A stretch of 64,000 nt of DNA from Aliivibrio fischeri. Lineage in GTDB: Bacteria > Pseudomonadota > Gammaproteobacteria > Enterobacterales > Vibrionaceae. A program made the position numbers and the translations under genes. Shown piece after piece: positions 19,288 through 29,176 of this stretch. Numbering within the stretch: position 1 is the stretch's first letter; each line of letters begins with the position of its first letter. Under the pieces are notes generated by a model that ran no database searches, had not been told where the DNA came from, and saw only the letters and a list, made by a program, of their open reading frames with translations. Where the stretch lies: assembly GCA_038993745.2 (NCBI GenBank), contig CP160629.1, positions 124,001-188,000 of the forward strand. The letters are read 5' to 3'.

Positions 19288-19962
19288 ATGTCATTAATGA
19301 ACCTACCAGAAGAATCTCGACCAAGAGAGAAGTTACTCGCCCTTGGACCAAAGTCATTAACGGATGCTGAATTACTCGCGATCTTTTTAAGAACAGGGAT
19401 CCAAGGAATGAATGCCATTGAACTGGCAGACAAACTATTAAAGGAGTTCGGCTCATTAAGGAAGTTACTCAGTTCTGATGAAAATGAATTCTGCAGTCAT
19501 AAAGGGTTGGGAACCGCAAAGTTTGCACAGCTGCAAGCCGTTGTTGAAATGACGGAACGGTATTTATTTGAAAAGATTGAAAAAGAAGATGCGTTAACCA
19601 GTCCTGAACATACAAAGCGTTATTTAACTCGGATGTTAAGAGATAGGCATAGGGAAGCGTTTTATGTTTTGTTCCTTGATAATCAACATCGAGTGCTAAA
19701 AGGGGAGATATTATTTGAAGGAACAATCGATGCTGCTGCCGTTTATCCGAGAGAAGTTGTAAAAAGATCGATAGATTATAATGCAGCCGCCATCATTTTA
19801 GCGCATAATCACCCTTCCGGTGTAGCCGAACCAAGTCAAGCCGACAGAAGAATTACAAAACGTATTTCTGATGCCGTAGAATTGGTGGATATCCGAGTCC
19901 TTGATCATTTTGTGATCGGTGATGGAGAAATAGTCTCTTTTGCCGAAAGAGGATGGATTTGA
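19288..19962 (+). CDS. radC: RadC family JAB/MPN+ domain protein
   Basis: 224 residues, the standard RadC length. An N-terminal helix-hairpin-helix region ([33 protein letters not shown]) is followed by a metalloprotease-like JAMM domain. Its metal motif is complete: [15 protein letters not shown]. RadC was once linked to DNA repair, but its real role is unsettled. It is divergent from coaBC, as in E. coli, and is followed by rpmB. Confidence 0.95.
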   Translation: MSLMNLPEESRPREKLLALGPKSLTDAELLAIFLRTGIQGMNAIELADKLLKEFGSLRKLLSSDENEFCSHKGLGTAKFAQLQAVVEMTERYLFEKIEKEDALTSPEHTKRYLTRMLRDRHREAFYVLFLDNQHRVLKGEILFEGTIDAAAVYPREVVKRSIDYNAAAIILAHNHPSGVAEPSQADRRITKRISDAVELVDIRVLDHFVIGDGEIVSFAERGWI

Positions 19963-20025
19963 GTGTTTTTTTTACCGATTGAATAAAAAAAATACAAAAA
20001 ACCGTAAAAAGGATCCCTTAGGGTC

Positions 20026-20054
20026 TTGAGCAATGCGCAATCACTTAGTATAAT
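20026..20054 (+). promoter_or_regulatory. Sigma-70 promoter of rpmB-rpmG
   Basis: TTGAGC (20026-20031) and a perfect TATAAT (20049-20054) with a 17-base spacer, followed by a GCGCG discriminator-like sequence. The roughly 100-base leader contains two small inverted repeats (AGAAATTTCC/GGAATTTCT and GGTTTTTCGCC) before the rpmB ribosome binding site; their role is unknown. Confidence 0.8.
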
Positions 20055-20157
20055 GCGCGACCTTTGATAGCCTTGAATTAGAAATTTCCTATGGAATTTC
20101 TAGTGGTTTTTCGCCACCAAGGTGATATCGAGCTGAAACGATTTGGAGAAGACAGCA

Positions 20158-20394
20158 ATGTCCCGAGTATGCCAAGTAACTGGTAAGCGTCCTGCAGTTG
20201 GTAACAACCGCTCACACGCAAAAAATGCCACCAAGCGTCGTTTTCTGCCGAACCTACAAACTCATCGTTTCTGGGTAGAAAGCGAAAAACGCTTCGTTAA
20301 ACTTCGTCTTACCGCTAAAGGTATGCGTATCATTGACAAGAAAGGTATCGAAACCGTTCTTGCAGATATGCGTGCTCGTGGCGAGAACGTTTAA
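20158..20394 (+). CDS. rpmB: 50S ribosomal protein L28
   Basis: 78 residues, the same length as E. coli L28, starting [21 protein letters not shown]. The frame is open five codons further upstream, but GGAGAA lies 7-8 bases before ATG 20158 and the family start is unambiguous. First gene of the conserved rpmB-rpmG operon. Confidence 0.98.
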   Translation: MSRVCQVTGKRPAVGNNRSHAKNATKRRFLPNLQTHRFWVESEKRFVKLRLTAKGMRIIDKKGIETVLADMRARGENV

Positions 20395-20408
20395 GAGGAA
20401 TCTGAACA

Positions 20409-20576
20409 ATGGCTAAAGGCGCACGTGAGAAAATCAAGTTAGTATCAACTGCTAACACTGGTCACTTCTACACAACTGACAAAAACAAACGTAACATGCC
20501 AGGCAAAATGGAGATCAAAAAATACGATCCTGTTGTACGCCAGCACGTTCTTTACAAAGAAGCAAAAATCAAGTAA
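20409..20576 (+). CDS. rpmG: 50S ribosomal protein L33
   Basis: 55 residues: [20 protein letters not shown] and on to the [13 protein letters not shown] tail. This is the cysteine-free type that does not bind zinc. It lies 14 bases after rpmB, with GAGGAA as ribosome binding site, and is followed by a strong terminator. Confidence 0.98.
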   Translation: MAKGAREKIKLVSTANTGHFYTTDKNKRNMPGKMEIKKYDPVVRQHVLYKEAKIK

Positions 20577-20607
20577 TTCGATTACTGATTGCAACTTTGA
20601 TAAAATT

Positions 20608-20639
20608 GAAAACCCAGCCTTGTTGCTGGGTTTTTTTTT
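20608..20639 (+). terminator. Terminator of the rpmB-rpmG operon
   Basis: AACCCAGC-CTTGTT-GCTGGGTT hairpin followed by a run of nine T residues. Classical intrinsic terminator. Confidence 0.92.
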
Positions 20640-20644
20640 GCGTG

Positions 20645-20876
20645 AAGAGCAGGGACGAGAGGTGAGGACGCTTCGCTCAAGGAGCGAGTAAGGTCAAAAG
20701 CCGAAGAGCGAGAGTTCAGATCGTTACGCTTGCAGAATTTAGAGGTACTTGTTTTAATCTTCCTGAAACCTCGATCTTGCTCTTATCGTTTCTAGTTAGC
20801 GAAGCGTATAGTCTCTAGAACTCGCCTCTTCTCGAATATCGAGAGAAGCCTTCTCGCTTCTAGTCCCAGCTCTTAA
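20645..20876 (+). repeat. Mosaic repeat after rpmG, modules A+B+C plus A-like tail
   Basis: GAAGAGCAGGGACGAGAGGT starts right after the terminator. B-like pieces (CAGATCGTTACGCTTGCAGA, CTTCCTGAAACCTC), a full module C (TATCGTTTCTAG, TTAGCGAAGCG, TATAGTCTCTAG) and a palindromic CTTCTCGAATATCGAGAGAAG follow. The 312-base gap holds no gene. Confidence 0.8.
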
Positions 20877-20888
20877 AAAGGATTTAAA

Positions 20889-21344
20889 ATGAAAAAAACA
20901 CCACGTCGCAAATACAACAACATGCTGATCATCTTCGTGTTGCTTTTCATTGCAGTACTTCAAGCTCCTCAGCTAATAAAAACATATTTAATAGAACCAA
21001 AAGAAAATATTGAAGTAGTTGAAGGTATTAAGCCGTTATTTGAAGGTGAAAATGCGATTCAAAAAATGCATTTTTCAGAATACGATTTAAGCGCTAATAC
21101 TTCAGAGCAAGAGAGCCAACTCATTGAACGTTGGTTTACGCTAGAAGGAACCCTTCTTAATGATGATTCAGTAAAAGCATTAAAAGAAAAGTTACCCGCT
21201 CCAAGCTCTGTTGAAGTCTGGCTTGAAGATCAAGAAGAGCCTCAACGAATTACTATTTACCAAGCTCCAAGTTTTTGGATGATGCAAAATTGGGAAGGTG
21301 AGTGGATCGCAGTAAGTGCGGAAGAAGGGTATTTGTTTAGGTAA
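20889..21344 (+). CDS. Single-pass membrane protein of unknown function
   Basis: 151 residues. A basic N-terminus (MKKTPRRKYNN) is followed by one hydrophobic helix (about 12-30, LIIFVLLFIAVLQAPQLI), so it is probably anchored in the inner membrane with a periplasmic acidic domain (about 35-151). I recognise no family. AAAAAGGATTTAAA before the ATG is a strong ribosome binding site and is repeated almost exactly before mutM. Position directly upstream of mutM appears typical of vibrios, from memory. Its stop codon opens a module A repeat. Confidence 0.7.
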   Translation: MKKTPRRKYNNMLIIFVLLFIAVLQAPQLIKTYLIEPKENIEVVEGIKPLFEGENAIQKMHFSEYDLSANTSEQESQLIERWFTLEGTLLNDDSVKALKEKLPAPSSVEVWLEDQEEPQRITIYQAPSFWMMQNWEGEWIAVSAEEGYLFR

Positions 21345-21436
21345 GAGCAGGGACGAGAGGCGAGGACGTTGCGCTTGCAGGCTTCAGGAGTGCTTGCTTT
21401 TGATTTTCCTGAAACCTCGATGTTCGTCCCTCAAAT
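21343..21436 (+). repeat. Mosaic repeat upstream of mutM, modules A+B
   Basis: Starts in the stop codon of the 151-aa gene (TAAGAGCAGGGACGAGAGGC). It continues as shortened module B (CTTGCAGGCTTCAGG, TTTTCCTGAAACCTC) and ends in GTTCGTCCCTC. Confidence 0.8.
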
Positions 21437-21454
21437 TATAAAAAAGGATTTAAA

Positions 21455-22275
21455 ATGCCAGAACTACCAGAAGTAGAAACCAGTCGCCTAGGAATCACCC
21501 CACATCTGCAAGGTCAGACAATTAAAGCTATTGTGGTTAGAACGGATAAGCTTCGTTGGCCAATTCCTCAAGAATTGCAAAAATTAGTTGGACAAAGAGT
21601 TCAGTCAATTCGTCGCCGTGCAAAATATTTAATGATAGATACCCCGAAGGCAGTGCGATTATTCATTTAGGAATGTCGGGCAGTTTACGAGTTTTAGATG
21701 AAGAAGTGCCGTCAGCAAAACACGATCATGTTGATCTAGTCTTAGAAAATGGCAAAGTTCTTCGTTATAACGATCCACGCAAGTTTGGCGCTTGGTTATA
21801 TTCTGAGGTAGGTGTAGCGCATCAAGTGCTTTCGAAGCTAGGGCCTGAACCACTAACAAATGAATTTAATAGCGAGTATTTTGCAGAGAAAGCCAATAAT
21901 AAAAAAACCGTAGTGAAACAATTTATAATGAACAATGCTGTAGTGGTGGGTGTTGGTAATATTTATGCCAGTGAATCCTTATTTATGGCTCAAATTCATC
22001 CTAAAACGCCGGTAGGTTCATTAAAAGCGTCTCAGATTACTGTTCTTGTGGCTGAAATAAAAAAAGTGCTAGAAACCGCAATTAAGCAAGGTGGAACAAC
22101 ACTAAAAGATTTTAATCAAGTTGATGGCAAACCTGGCTATTTTGCACAGGAATTGAAAGTGTATGGGAGAGCAGGGAAAGAGTGCCCAGTTTGCTCTAGT
22201 AAAATAGAAGAAGAGAAAATTGGGCAACGGAATAGTTTTTGGTGCGGAAAGTGTCAGTTTTTAGCTGAAGGTTGA
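21455..22275 (+). pseudogene. mutM: Formamidopyrimidine-DNA glycosylase MutM, split by a frameshift
   Basis: Base-excision repair enzyme removing 8-oxoguanine and FaPy. The first frame gives the catalytic N-terminus [11 protein letters not shown] (Pro2 nucleophile, Glu3) and stops at 21670. The second carries [18 protein letters not shown], the H2TH region [13 protein letters not shown] and the C-terminal zinc finger CPVC...CGKC. Adding one C to CCCC at 21642-21645 gives [17 protein letters not shown] and 273 residues (E. coli 269). As read, the product would be a useless 71-residue fragment; a sequencing error is likely. The 3' end overlaps the converging GT90 gene by 22 bases. Confidence 0.92.
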
Positions 22276-23207
22276 CCTGATAAGTCAAAATATTTTTGAG
22301 CAACTAAAAGGGAGATTAATTTCTCTCTTTTGCTGTCTTTAAATTGTTCAACCCATTGGTTAGCATTTTTAATGATCTCTAGAGCTTCATCTTCATGCTT
22401 TGTGTAATAATCCATTTTTTCAATTAAGTCTGAAAAATCATCTTTCACTTCAACAAAATGAATCCCCGCTTGTAGCTTTCCTTCCATAAACCAAGTTTCA
22501 TAGCGTAGTTTTGGAGTGAAACATAGCGAGTTTGAAGACATAATCCATTTCAGGTTAGTTGCAACGTCCATGCCCTCTAAGCTTAAAATAAACTTATATT
22601 CCAACTGTTCTTCAATCGACATCGAAGGTAGAACGTAACCAAGTTGCTCTTCTGAATCGTCTTTTGTATCAACACGACCAATATTGCATTTTGGGTTGTT
22701 GAAATGAGTTGAAAGTAATAATCGACGATTTGGACGAAAGCCCGTTCCTCGCCATACCACAGCATCTTTCTTTTCTTGAAAGCTTTTATTGTCATTAATG
22801 AAGTTGTAGTGACGGATTGCATTTAGCTTTAATAATACTGATGCCGCATTATCCCCATCAATTGGTCTACTTTTTAAAAAGCTAGGCTCAGCTGGAACAT
22901 CAATAACATCCCCATTAATGTAGTTAAAAAAGTAAGAAGGGCTAAACGCTTTAATTACCTTAAAGAGATCTAAGTAATAAGCACTGCCACCTGTTTTTTT
23001 AAATTGGCTAACTTGTGTCGCTTCTTGGTTATCTATAGAAAATGGAGCATCCAATTTATTGTAATAATTAACTCGCTGCTCAATATAGTCTTGATCAAAT
23101 GAGGTTTTGCTTTGCAGCGTTTTTTTGCCAAGAGCTTGGAGAATAAAAGCAGGTATTATCGTAATGCTACCATTGGTAACATAATAACGAAATTTCTTTA
23201 AGCTCAT
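22254..23207 (-). CDS. CAP10/GT90 family glycosyltransferase (LPS core)
   Basis: 317 residues with the GT90/CAP10-type signature: [13 protein letters not shown], then [32 protein letters not shown] (nucleotide-sugar-binding core). Bacterial members are LPS core or capsule transferases; the sugar cannot be predicted. Start ATG 23207 overlaps the coaD stop by four bases (ATGA), so it is translationally coupled as last gene of the GT9-GT2-GT2-coaD-GT90 operon. It converges on and overlaps mutM. Confidence 0.8.
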   Translation of the reverse strand: MSLKKFRYYVTNGSITIIPAFILQALGKKTLQSKTSFDQDYIEQRVNYYNKLDAPFSIDNQEATQVSQFKKTGGSAYYLDLFKVIKAFSPSYFFNYINGDVIDVPAEPSFLKSRPIDGDNAASVLLKLNAIRHYNFINDNKSFQEKKDAVVWRGTGFRPNRRLLLSTHFNNPKCNIGRVDTKDDSEEQLGYVLPSMSIEEQLEYKFILSLEGMDVATNLKWIMSSNSLCFTPKLRYETWFMEGKLQAGIHFVEVKDDFSDLIEKMDYYTKHEDEALEIIKNANQWVEQFKDSKREKLISLLVAQKYFDLSGQPSAKN

Positions 23208-23686
23208 TGTTTCACCTTTTGATAGATAGCTGAAGCTACGTATGGATGAGCAAATTGATCAATTTTACCGCCGTGGATAGCCGTTTCTCTTACGATGGTA
23301 GAAGATAAAAATCCATGCTCTTCAGGTGGCGTAAGGAAAATGGTTTCTAGCTCAGGCATTAGCTTTTTGTACATGGTGGTTAAGCCAAGCTCATATTCAA
23401 AATCCATCGTAGTGCGTAAACCACGAACTAAGATATTAGCTTGCTGATCTTTTGCTAAATCAACTAACAGTCCAGAAAAACCAACAACAGAGACATTATT
23501 CAAATGTGCTGTTGCTTGAACTAACATATCCACACGCTCCTCAAGAGAGAACATGGTTTTTTTACTTGGACTAAAGGCAACACCCACAACAACATGATCA
23601 AACATATTAGCCGCACGACTAATAATGTCTGAATGTCCGTGAGTTACCGGATCAAAGGTTCCAGGGTAAATAACACGCTTAGTCAT
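23204..23686 (-). CDS. coaD: Phosphopantetheine adenylyltransferase
   Basis: Penultimate step of CoA synthesis, forming dephospho-CoA. It has 160 residues from ATG 23686, like E. coli CoaD (159). [22 protein letters not shown] holds the nucleotide-binding TxGH-type motif, and [12 protein letters not shown] holds the ISSTxVRE signature near residue 130. The frame is open further upstream, but that is inside the preceding gene. Position among LPS-core transferases (next to the KdtX-like gene) mirrors the E. coli kdtA-coaD arrangement. Confidence 0.96.
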   Translation of the reverse strand: MTKRVIYPGTFDPVTHGHSDIISRAANMFDHVVVGVAFSPSKKTMFSLEERVDMLVQATAHLNNVSVVGFSGLLVDLAKDQQANILVRGLRTTMDFEYELGLTTMYKKLMPELETIFLTPPEEHGFLSSTIVRETAIHGGKIDQFAHPYVASAIYQKVKQ

Positions 23687-24476
23687 GTTGCTCCTCAAGA
23701 AACTGATTAATACCTTGTTCACAACGAGTAAGTTTCTCTGTGATTGTTTTTTCCAAAATAGCGTCATTTTCAGCTAAAGAGGCACGAGAGTTTTCATTAT
23801 GGAAAAGGTGATAGCCCACGCCTGAAAACTTCAGGTATAAACGACGTTTTTTCGCATTTAGCATACGAAGGACAAACTCACTATCTTCACGTCCCCAACC
23901 AACAAATTCTTGGTTAAAACCGTTTACTTCAATGACATCTTCGCGCCAAAAAGCCATATTACAACCACGAGTTGCTTTGTCGTTGTTTCTTTCATAAGAG
24001 AACATACGAGACAGCAAAGCACTTGTGATGCAGTTTTTACGGTTACGAATACCAGATGAAAAAATAGTTGGGACGGCACCGTCATTCATGATTTTTTTAC
24101 TGAATGCTTCTTCGGTTAATACACGTCCGCCTTGAACAAACCAGCCTTTTTTAGCGACATGCTTATGAGATTGAACAAAAGAAGGAGATAACACCATATC
24201 ACCATCAATCATCATAATATAATCACCAGATGCTTTTGCTATTGCTCTATTACGGCTCATTGAAAGCTGAAAACCATTGTCTTCATGCCAGCTGTGAATT
24301 AATGGAATAGGGAAAGTCTTTTGAATAGAAGCAACCATATCGATAGTATCTTGACGAGAACCATCATCGGCAACGATAACCTCATCTGGAAGTTCGGTTT
24401 GTCTAAGCACGCTATCAAGGACTGATTTCAATGCTTCTTTCCAGTTATAAGTAGTGATGATTAATGTCGTTTTCAT
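23679..24476 (-). CDS. GT2 glycosyltransferase with C-terminal galactosyltransferase-like domain
   Basis: 265 residues. N-terminal GT-A fold: [34 protein letters not shown] and the metal-binding DGD in [14 protein letters not shown]7-like segment follows ([31 protein letters not shown]). This two-part pattern is common in LPS/O-antigen transferases. Its start overlaps the upstream WaaE-like gene and its stop overlaps coaD by 8 bases. Confidence 0.87.
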   Translation of the reverse strand: MKTTLIITTYNWKEALKSVLDSVLRQTELPDEVIVADDGSRQDTIDMVASIQKTFPIPLIHSWHEDNGFQLSMSRNRAIAKASGDYIMMIDGDMVLSPSFVQSHKHVAKKGWFVQGGRVLTEEAFSKKIMNDGAVPTIFSSGIRNRKNCITSALLSRMFSYERNNDKATRGCNMAFWREDVIEVNGFNQEFVGWGREDSEFVLRMLNAKKRRLYLKFSGVGYHLFHNENSRASLAENDAILEKTITEKLTRCEQGINQFLEEQHD

Positions 24477-25243
24477 TTCTTTTTTGCCTCTTCACGAAGG
24501 TAAAGATCGATATATTTAATAAAAGTAGAATGCGTAGCTAACCAAGCTAAAATGAAGCCATGTTTGCCATCTAAGAAACCACGCTTGATGATATACATCT
24601 TAATAAAACAACCCAGCGCATGAATTAATGCCGTGCTTAGCCCTGCTTTTTTCTTTCCTTCACGTTCATCCGTCCATGCTTTTAAGTAGCCGGTTGTTTT
24701 GTTGATGTAATGGTGCAAATTATCGTAAGTAAAATGCAGTAAACGACCTTTTAACTTTTCAACACGAACAGAGTCAGAAGTTACTACTTTCTCATGAACC
24801 AAAGCATCGTTATATTGAGCTTCATTTGTGCGATATAAGCGAAGAACCCAGTCAGGAGACCAACCCGAGTAATGAATTTCTTTACCAAATGCATCACTTA
24901 ATCGATTCACTTTATAAGCGACATTAGGCCTGTTATCGCTGATTGCTTTTTGAATGTCCGCTTTTAATTCAGGTGTCACTCGTTCATCAGCATCAAGCCA
25001 TAAAACATAGTCAGAAGTGATGTGTTGTTGTGCAAGTTGGCGCTGTTTACCAAATCCAGGCCATTCAGGGTTTACAAAAAATTTATCAGTAAACTGACGA
25101 GCAATGGCTTCGGTAGAGTCAGTACTACCAGAATCAAGGATAACAATTTCATCCACCCAACCTTGTACGGTTTCAAGGCAAGATTGTAGGTGGTTCGCTT
25201 CATTTTTAACGATAAGAGCGACGGTAAGTGTAGGTGTTGTCAT
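24473..25243 (-). CDS. WaaE/KdtX-like GT2 glycosyltransferase (LPS core)
   Basis: 256 residues with the WaaE pattern: [48 protein letters not shown] and the DXD in [11 protein letters not shown]. Klebsiella WaaE adds a beta-1,4-linked glucose to the first core heptose; the same role is plausible here. Hydrophobic stretches near the C-terminus suggest membrane association. The stop overlaps the next GT2 start by four bases. Confidence 0.88.
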   Translation of the reverse strand: MTTPTLTVALIVKNEANHLQSCLETVQGWVDEIVILDSGSTDSTEAIARQFTDKFFVNPEWPGFGKQRQLAQQHITSDYVLWLDADERVTPELKADIQKAISDNRPNVAYKVNRLSDAFGKEIHYSGWSPDWVLRLYRTNEAQYNDALVHEKVVTSDSVRVEKLKGRLLHFTYDNLHHYINKTTGYLKAWTDEREGKKKAGLSTALIHALGCFIKMYIIKRGFLDGKHGFILAWLATHSTFIKYIDLYLREEAKKK

Positions 25244-25263
25244 TTATATGATTCTCATTAACG

Positions 25264-26319
25264 TTAGAGTGAAAAGTCGATAACTGCTTTATCAAACATG
25301 GCAATAACTTGCTCAGAGCGAATGCGATTCATTGCCTGCTTATCTTGAACACGAGTTCGCCATGATAATTCTGATTTATCTTTTCCTGTTTCAGCCTTAA
25401 TTGCTTCATCATAAACCGTAACGACATAGTCACGATATTGATAAGGACAGGTGCGATCAGGGTTATGGTGCGCATATAAACCAATAATAGGGGTATTAAC
25501 GGCATTTGCCATGTGTGCAGGACCAGTATCTGGAGCTATTACTAAATTGGCTTGCTTTAATAGCGCCAACATTTCTTTAAGTGAGCTTTTTCCTACTAAA
25601 TTTTTAACAGGTGCATTTAAAAAAGATTCAATGTTTGCCGCTAAATCAATTTCAACTTGAGCCGGACTTCCAGCAAGTGTAATCGTCCAACCTTTAGATT
25701 GAGCATGATGGATGACATCAGCATAACCTTGAGCATTCCAATTTTTATAGGCTTTACTTGCTGCAGGAACAATGACGAGGTTCTTGTTATTAACATCAGA
25801 AAGTTGAGAAGATGCCCATGCATTATCTTCAGAACTGGTCGGAATATCCCACGTTGGGTTCGTGGTATTAATACCAAGCTCTTTTACAAAAGCGATTAAT
25901 CCATCAAGTACATGTGGTTTTTGTGGAGAGGGCACTTTGTAGTTAGTAAATAGGGTTTGAAAGTCATTACTGCGTTCTTTATCAAAGCCTAATTTATATT
26001 TTGCTTTAATACCCAATGTTGCAACACTTGCTCGCAATGCGTATTGCATATGAAGAAGCGCATCAAAACGTTCATTTTTAAGTGTTTTCCACAATTGGGT
26101 ATAGCCTTTCCAACCCAGTTTTTTATCAAAAACAACCACATTAATATTAGGTAGATCGCCAATTAAATGCGCTTCAAGTTTATCTGTAATCCAAGTTATT
26201 TTAGTTTCAGGCCATTGCTTTTGAATCATTTGAACAGCAGCAATGGTATTGCAAACATCACCAATAGCTGAGAGGCGTAAAATACACAAAGAATTAGGAG
26301 CTGAAGTGAATAAAGGCAT
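25264..26319 (-). CDS. GT9 heptosyltransferase-family protein
   Basis: 351 residues. N-terminal LCILRLSAIGDVCNTIAAVQ and C-terminal VIAPDTGPAHMANAVNTPIIGLYAHHNP match ADP-heptose:LPS heptosyltransferases (GT9, GT-B fold). It is a different paralogue from waaF at 30464-31486 and may be a heptosyltransferase I (WaaC/OpsX-type) or III. First gene of the minus-strand operon ending with GT90; it starts after a repeat-filled gap that it shares with divergent kdkA. Confidence 0.88.
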   Translation of the reverse strand: MPLFTSAPNSLCILRLSAIGDVCNTIAAVQMIQKQWPETKITWITDKLEAHLIGDLPNINVVVFDKKLGWKGYTQLWKTLKNERFDALLHMQYALRASVATLGIKAKYKLGFDKERSNDFQTLFTNYKVPSPQKPHVLDGLIAFVKELGINTTNPTWDIPTSSEDNAWASSQLSDVNNKNLVIVPAASKAYKNWNAQGYADVIHHAQSKGWTITLAGSPAQVEIDLAANIESFLNAPVKNLVGKSSLKEMLALLKQANLVIAPDTGPAHMANAVNTPIIGLYAHHNPDRTCPYQYRDYVVTVYDEAIKAETGKDKSELSWRTRVQDKQAMNRIRSEQVIAMFDKAVIDFSL

Positions 26320-26386
26320 AGAGATGTTAACCTAATAAGAATGAGTTAGAATTATGCTATTAACGGTCATAAATGTAAAATGGCAT

Positions 26387-26504
26387 AGAGCATAGGATTC
26401 AGATCGGTCGCAAGCTCCCTTAAAGGGCTCAGGGGAGTTGTTGTTATTTTTGTCATAACCGAAAATACCCCTGAATCCTGCAAGCGAAGCGACCTGATCC
26501 CTTG
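26387..26504. repeat. Module B-type repeat between the GT9 gene and kdkA
   Basis: TAGGATTCAGATCGGTCGCA and CCCCTGAATCCTGCAAGCGA form diverged B ends around a central inverted repeat (GGTTATGACAAA-like). It lies in the divergent promoter region. Confidence 0.6.
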
Positions 26505-26512
26505 GTTTTTAT

Positions 26513-27202
26513 ATGAAAACAATTAGAAATAAAAAACAGATCATTTGGTACGACGACTCTCTTCTTAGTGACTCACCAGAACAATGCTGTGATCCTGACT
26601 ATTGGCAACAACAAAACAAAGTGATTGGTTCCGCGCAAGGTCGAGGTACAACTTGGTTTGTAGCTTTAGATAAAATGGATGCAGCGTTACGCCATTATCG
26701 TCGTGGTGGTTTATTTGGAAAAATCATTAAAGATCATTACATTTTTACTGGTTGGGAAAAGAGTCGTAGTTATCAGGAATTTCAGTTATTAAAGACTTTA
26801 AAAGAAGCGGGTGTTAACGTTCCAAAGCCTATAGCAGCAAGAACCATAAAACGAACGTTTTGTTATCAAGCTGACTTATTAAGTGAAAAGATCCCAAACG
26901 CGCAAGATCTTGTTTCTATCTTGCAAGAAAAGCCATTATCAAAAGAGATGTATCAAAAAATTGGTAATGAAATCCGAAAAATGCATGCAGCTCAAGTCAA
27001 TCACACCGATTTAAACATTCATAACATTTTGATTGATGACAACGACAAAGTTTGGATTATTGATTTCGATAAATGCTATCAGCAGAAAGGCGATGACTGG
27101 AAGAAAAGCAATTGGCATAGATTAAAACGCTCGTTTGTAAAAGAAGTAACTAAACGAAATATTCATTGGAGTGAAGAAGAATGGGCTAGCTTAGAGAGCT
27201 AA
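26513..27202 (+). CDS. kdkA: 3-deoxy-D-manno-octulosonic acid kinase
   Basis: Phosphorylates the single Kdo residue of the inner core, as in Haemophilus and Vibrio. It has 229 residues and a protein-kinase-like fold. TTWFVALDKMDAALRHYRRGGLFGKI is near the N-terminus. The catalytic loop is HTDLNIHNILIDDNDKVWIIDFDKC (Asp of HxDLNxHN and the DFD metal motif). Monofunctional WaaA together with KdkA implies one Kdo plus phosphate in the core. It is convergent with waaA. Confidence 0.93.
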   Translation: MKTIRNKKQIIWYDDSLLSDSPEQCCDPDYWQQQNKVIGSAQGRGTTWFVALDKMDAALRHYRRGGLFGKIIKDHYIFTGWEKSRSYQEFQLLKTLKEAGVNVPKPIAARTIKRTFCYQADLLSEKIPNAQDLVSILQEKPLSKEMYQKIGNEIRKMHAAQVNHTDLNIHNILIDDNDKVWIIDFDKCYQQKGDDWKKSNWHRLKRSFVKEVTKRNIHWSEEEWASLES

Positions 27203-27236
27203 CCCATATGTAAATTAAGATTTTTTGGGTTTGGTA

Positions 27237-28490
27237 TTAAAGCAAATTTAAGGTTTTAATTACTGCACCAGAGTTTTTTGAAATAAAGTCTTGTGCATTT
27301 TTCCCCATTCTCTCTGCATATTCTGGTTGAGTCATTAATTGCTTTAATAGGCTTGCCAGCTCTTCAGCAGAAGTGATAACTTTCGTTGCGTCTTCTTTGA
27401 TTAGCGTTTCAGCTATCTCTAAGAAATTATAATAACTTGGGCCAGTAATGGACGGTTTAGCTAGTGCAGCAGGCTCAAGTAAATTATGACCACCCACTTT
27501 ATCACCAAGTAAACTTCCGCCCATAAAGCAGATATCAGAAGCACCAATGAGCGTAAGCATTTCTCCCATCGTATCACCAAGATATATTTGACAATCTGGT
27601 GTTAATGTCTGATTTGAAGTGCGTTTAACAGTTTTAAAATCAGCGCCTTGGCAAAGCTCAAATACTGAATTAAAGCGCTCAGGGTGACGTGGAACTAAAA
27701 TTAATAACGCATTAGGTATCTTATGCAATAAAGAGCGATGGGCCACTAGAACTTGCTCATCTTCACCTTTATGTGTACTGGTCGCAATCCAAATAGGGCG
27801 ATCTTCTCCAAGTTGCTTACGAAGAATAACCCCTGATTCTTGTATTTGCTGCGTAATTTCGATATCAAATTTTACCGAGCCAGTCACATGCACTTTCTCA
27901 GGTTGAATACCAAGAGCAACGAAACGATCTGCATCATCTTTATACTGGCAACAAACATGAGTTAGGTGTTTACCAAGTAGATCAAATATAGGCTGTACTT
28001 TTTTGTAGCCTAAAAAGGATTTTTCAGAAAGACGAGCATTTAATACTGAAATAGGAATGCCAAATTTGGCAACGGTATGCAGCGTATTTGGCCACAGTTC
28101 TGTTTCCATAATTAGCATCTTTTCAGGTTTAGTCGCTTTTAAAAAACCACGAACCGCAAAGCAAAAATCAATCGGCATGTATCTGTGTTCAACCAAATCA
28201 CCTAACTTTTCAATTTGCTCAGCGCCAGTACTTGTCGTCGTCGTGACAAGAATGGGTTGTTCAGGGTTTTGTTTCTTTAATGCTTTAATAATAGGAGCAG
28301 CAGCAATGGCTTCACCAACCGATACCGCATGAATCCATATTGGAGCCTGCGTTGTATTGAGTGATGGGGTACAACCAAAGTGCTCTTTCCATCGACGACC
28401 AAAAGCAGGCTTTCCTTCTTTTTTCTTATAAAGAGAATAGAGAAGTAAAGGAGAGATAAAGATTAAAAGTAAGCTATACAAAAAGCGCAT
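27237..28490 (-). CDS. waaA: Kdo transferase WaaA (KdtA)
   Basis: Transfers Kdo from CMP-Kdo to lipid IVA (GT30). 417 residues from ATG 28490, MRFLYSLLLIFISPLLLYSLY being the N-terminal membrane anchor. The frame is open 11 codons upstream, but that lies within the preceding gene, whose TAA overlaps this ATG (TAATG). Conserved IWIHAVSVGEAIAA, LMIMETELWPN and the C-terminal FMGGSLLGDKVGGHNLLEPAALAKP are present. Last gene of the GT25-waaF-waaL-GT32-waaA operon. Confidence 0.95.
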   Translation of the reverse strand: MRFLYSLLLIFISPLLLYSLYKKKEGKPAFGRRWKEHFGCTPSLNTTQAPIWIHAVSVGEAIAAAPIIKALKKQNPEQPILVTTTTSTGAEQIEKLGDLVEHRYMPIDFCFAVRGFLKATKPEKMLIMETELWPNTLHTVAKFGIPISVLNARLSEKSFLGYKKVQPIFDLLGKHLTHVCCQYKDDADRFVALGIQPEKVHVTGSVKFDIEITQQIQESGVILRKQLGEDRPIWIATSTHKGEDEQVLVAHRSLLHKIPNALLILVPRHPERFNSVFELCQGADFKTVKRTSNQTLTPDCQIYLGDTMGEMLTLIGASDICFMGGSLLGDKVGGHNLLEPAALAKPSITGPSYYNFLEIAETLIKEDATKVITSAEELASLLKQLMTQPEYAERMGKNAQDFISKNSGAVIKTLNLL

Positions 28491-29176
28491 TATTTTCTCT
28501 TTTTGAAAATATATTTTTGCCAAGTATATATTTTACCAAGTAATCCCATATGCTTAGATTTTAAATAAATCGCTTTTCTTGGATCTTTCCAGCTATGCTG
28601 AAACCAATGCACTAAGTATGAATTATCAGGAGTAGTAAATTCTTGTCCATTACCAAGATAGCAATAGAAGTATTCAACTGGGAAAATGAACGATTTCTCA
28701 ATATCTTTCATCTTATTGTCAATTAAGGCATGAGTCATTATTCCCGGTCCCATATACAATGGAGAACTTAGAATTTTATGCTCGTAAAAATCGATAAGAT
28801 TAGCCAAAATTTTTGATTCTTTTTGCGCATAAATACACGCTGTTCCAATCATAGACTCTGATTCATATCCAACAGCAAACTGGCATTCTTCAAACAACGG
28901 GAATGGATTTTTTTGCACAGTTACATCTGTATCTAAATACAGTCCACCTTCATGTTGTAATATCTTCAGGCGTAAATAATCCGTAACAAAAGCGAACAAC
29001 CCACGCTTATAGCACTCTTTTGCAAACTCACATCCATCAATCCACTCAGTGATTAATGAGTCTTCTTCCGTCCATACTTTGTATTCATAACCCTGTTTTT
29101 TCCAGTCTTCAATACAAACTAAAGCAAGAGGGGTTAGCTTATTACCTAACCATATTGCATGGATTTTATTCTTCAT
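28490..29176 (-). CDS. GT32-type glycosyltransferase with DXD motif
   Basis: 228 residues. MKNKIHAIWLGN, FVTDYLRLKILQHEGGLYLDTDVTV (the DXD-bearing signature of the GT32/Gly_transf_sug family) and GPGIMTHAL are typical of capsule and LPS sugar transferases. The start overlaps waaL by 11 bases and the stop overlaps waaA by one base, so it is embedded in the LPS-core operon. The transferred sugar is unknown. Confidence 0.88.
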   Translation of the reverse strand: MKNKIHAIWLGNKLTPLALVCIEDWKKQGYEYKVWTEEDSLITEWIDGCEFAKECYKRGLFAFVTDYLRLKILQHEGGLYLDTDVTVQKNPFPLFEECQFAVGYESESMIGTACIYAQKESKILANLIDFYEHKILSSPLYMGPGIMTHALIDNKMKDIEKSFIFPVEYFYCYLGNGQEFTTPDNSYLVHWFQHSWKDPRKAIYLKSKHMGLLGKIYTWQKYIFKKRK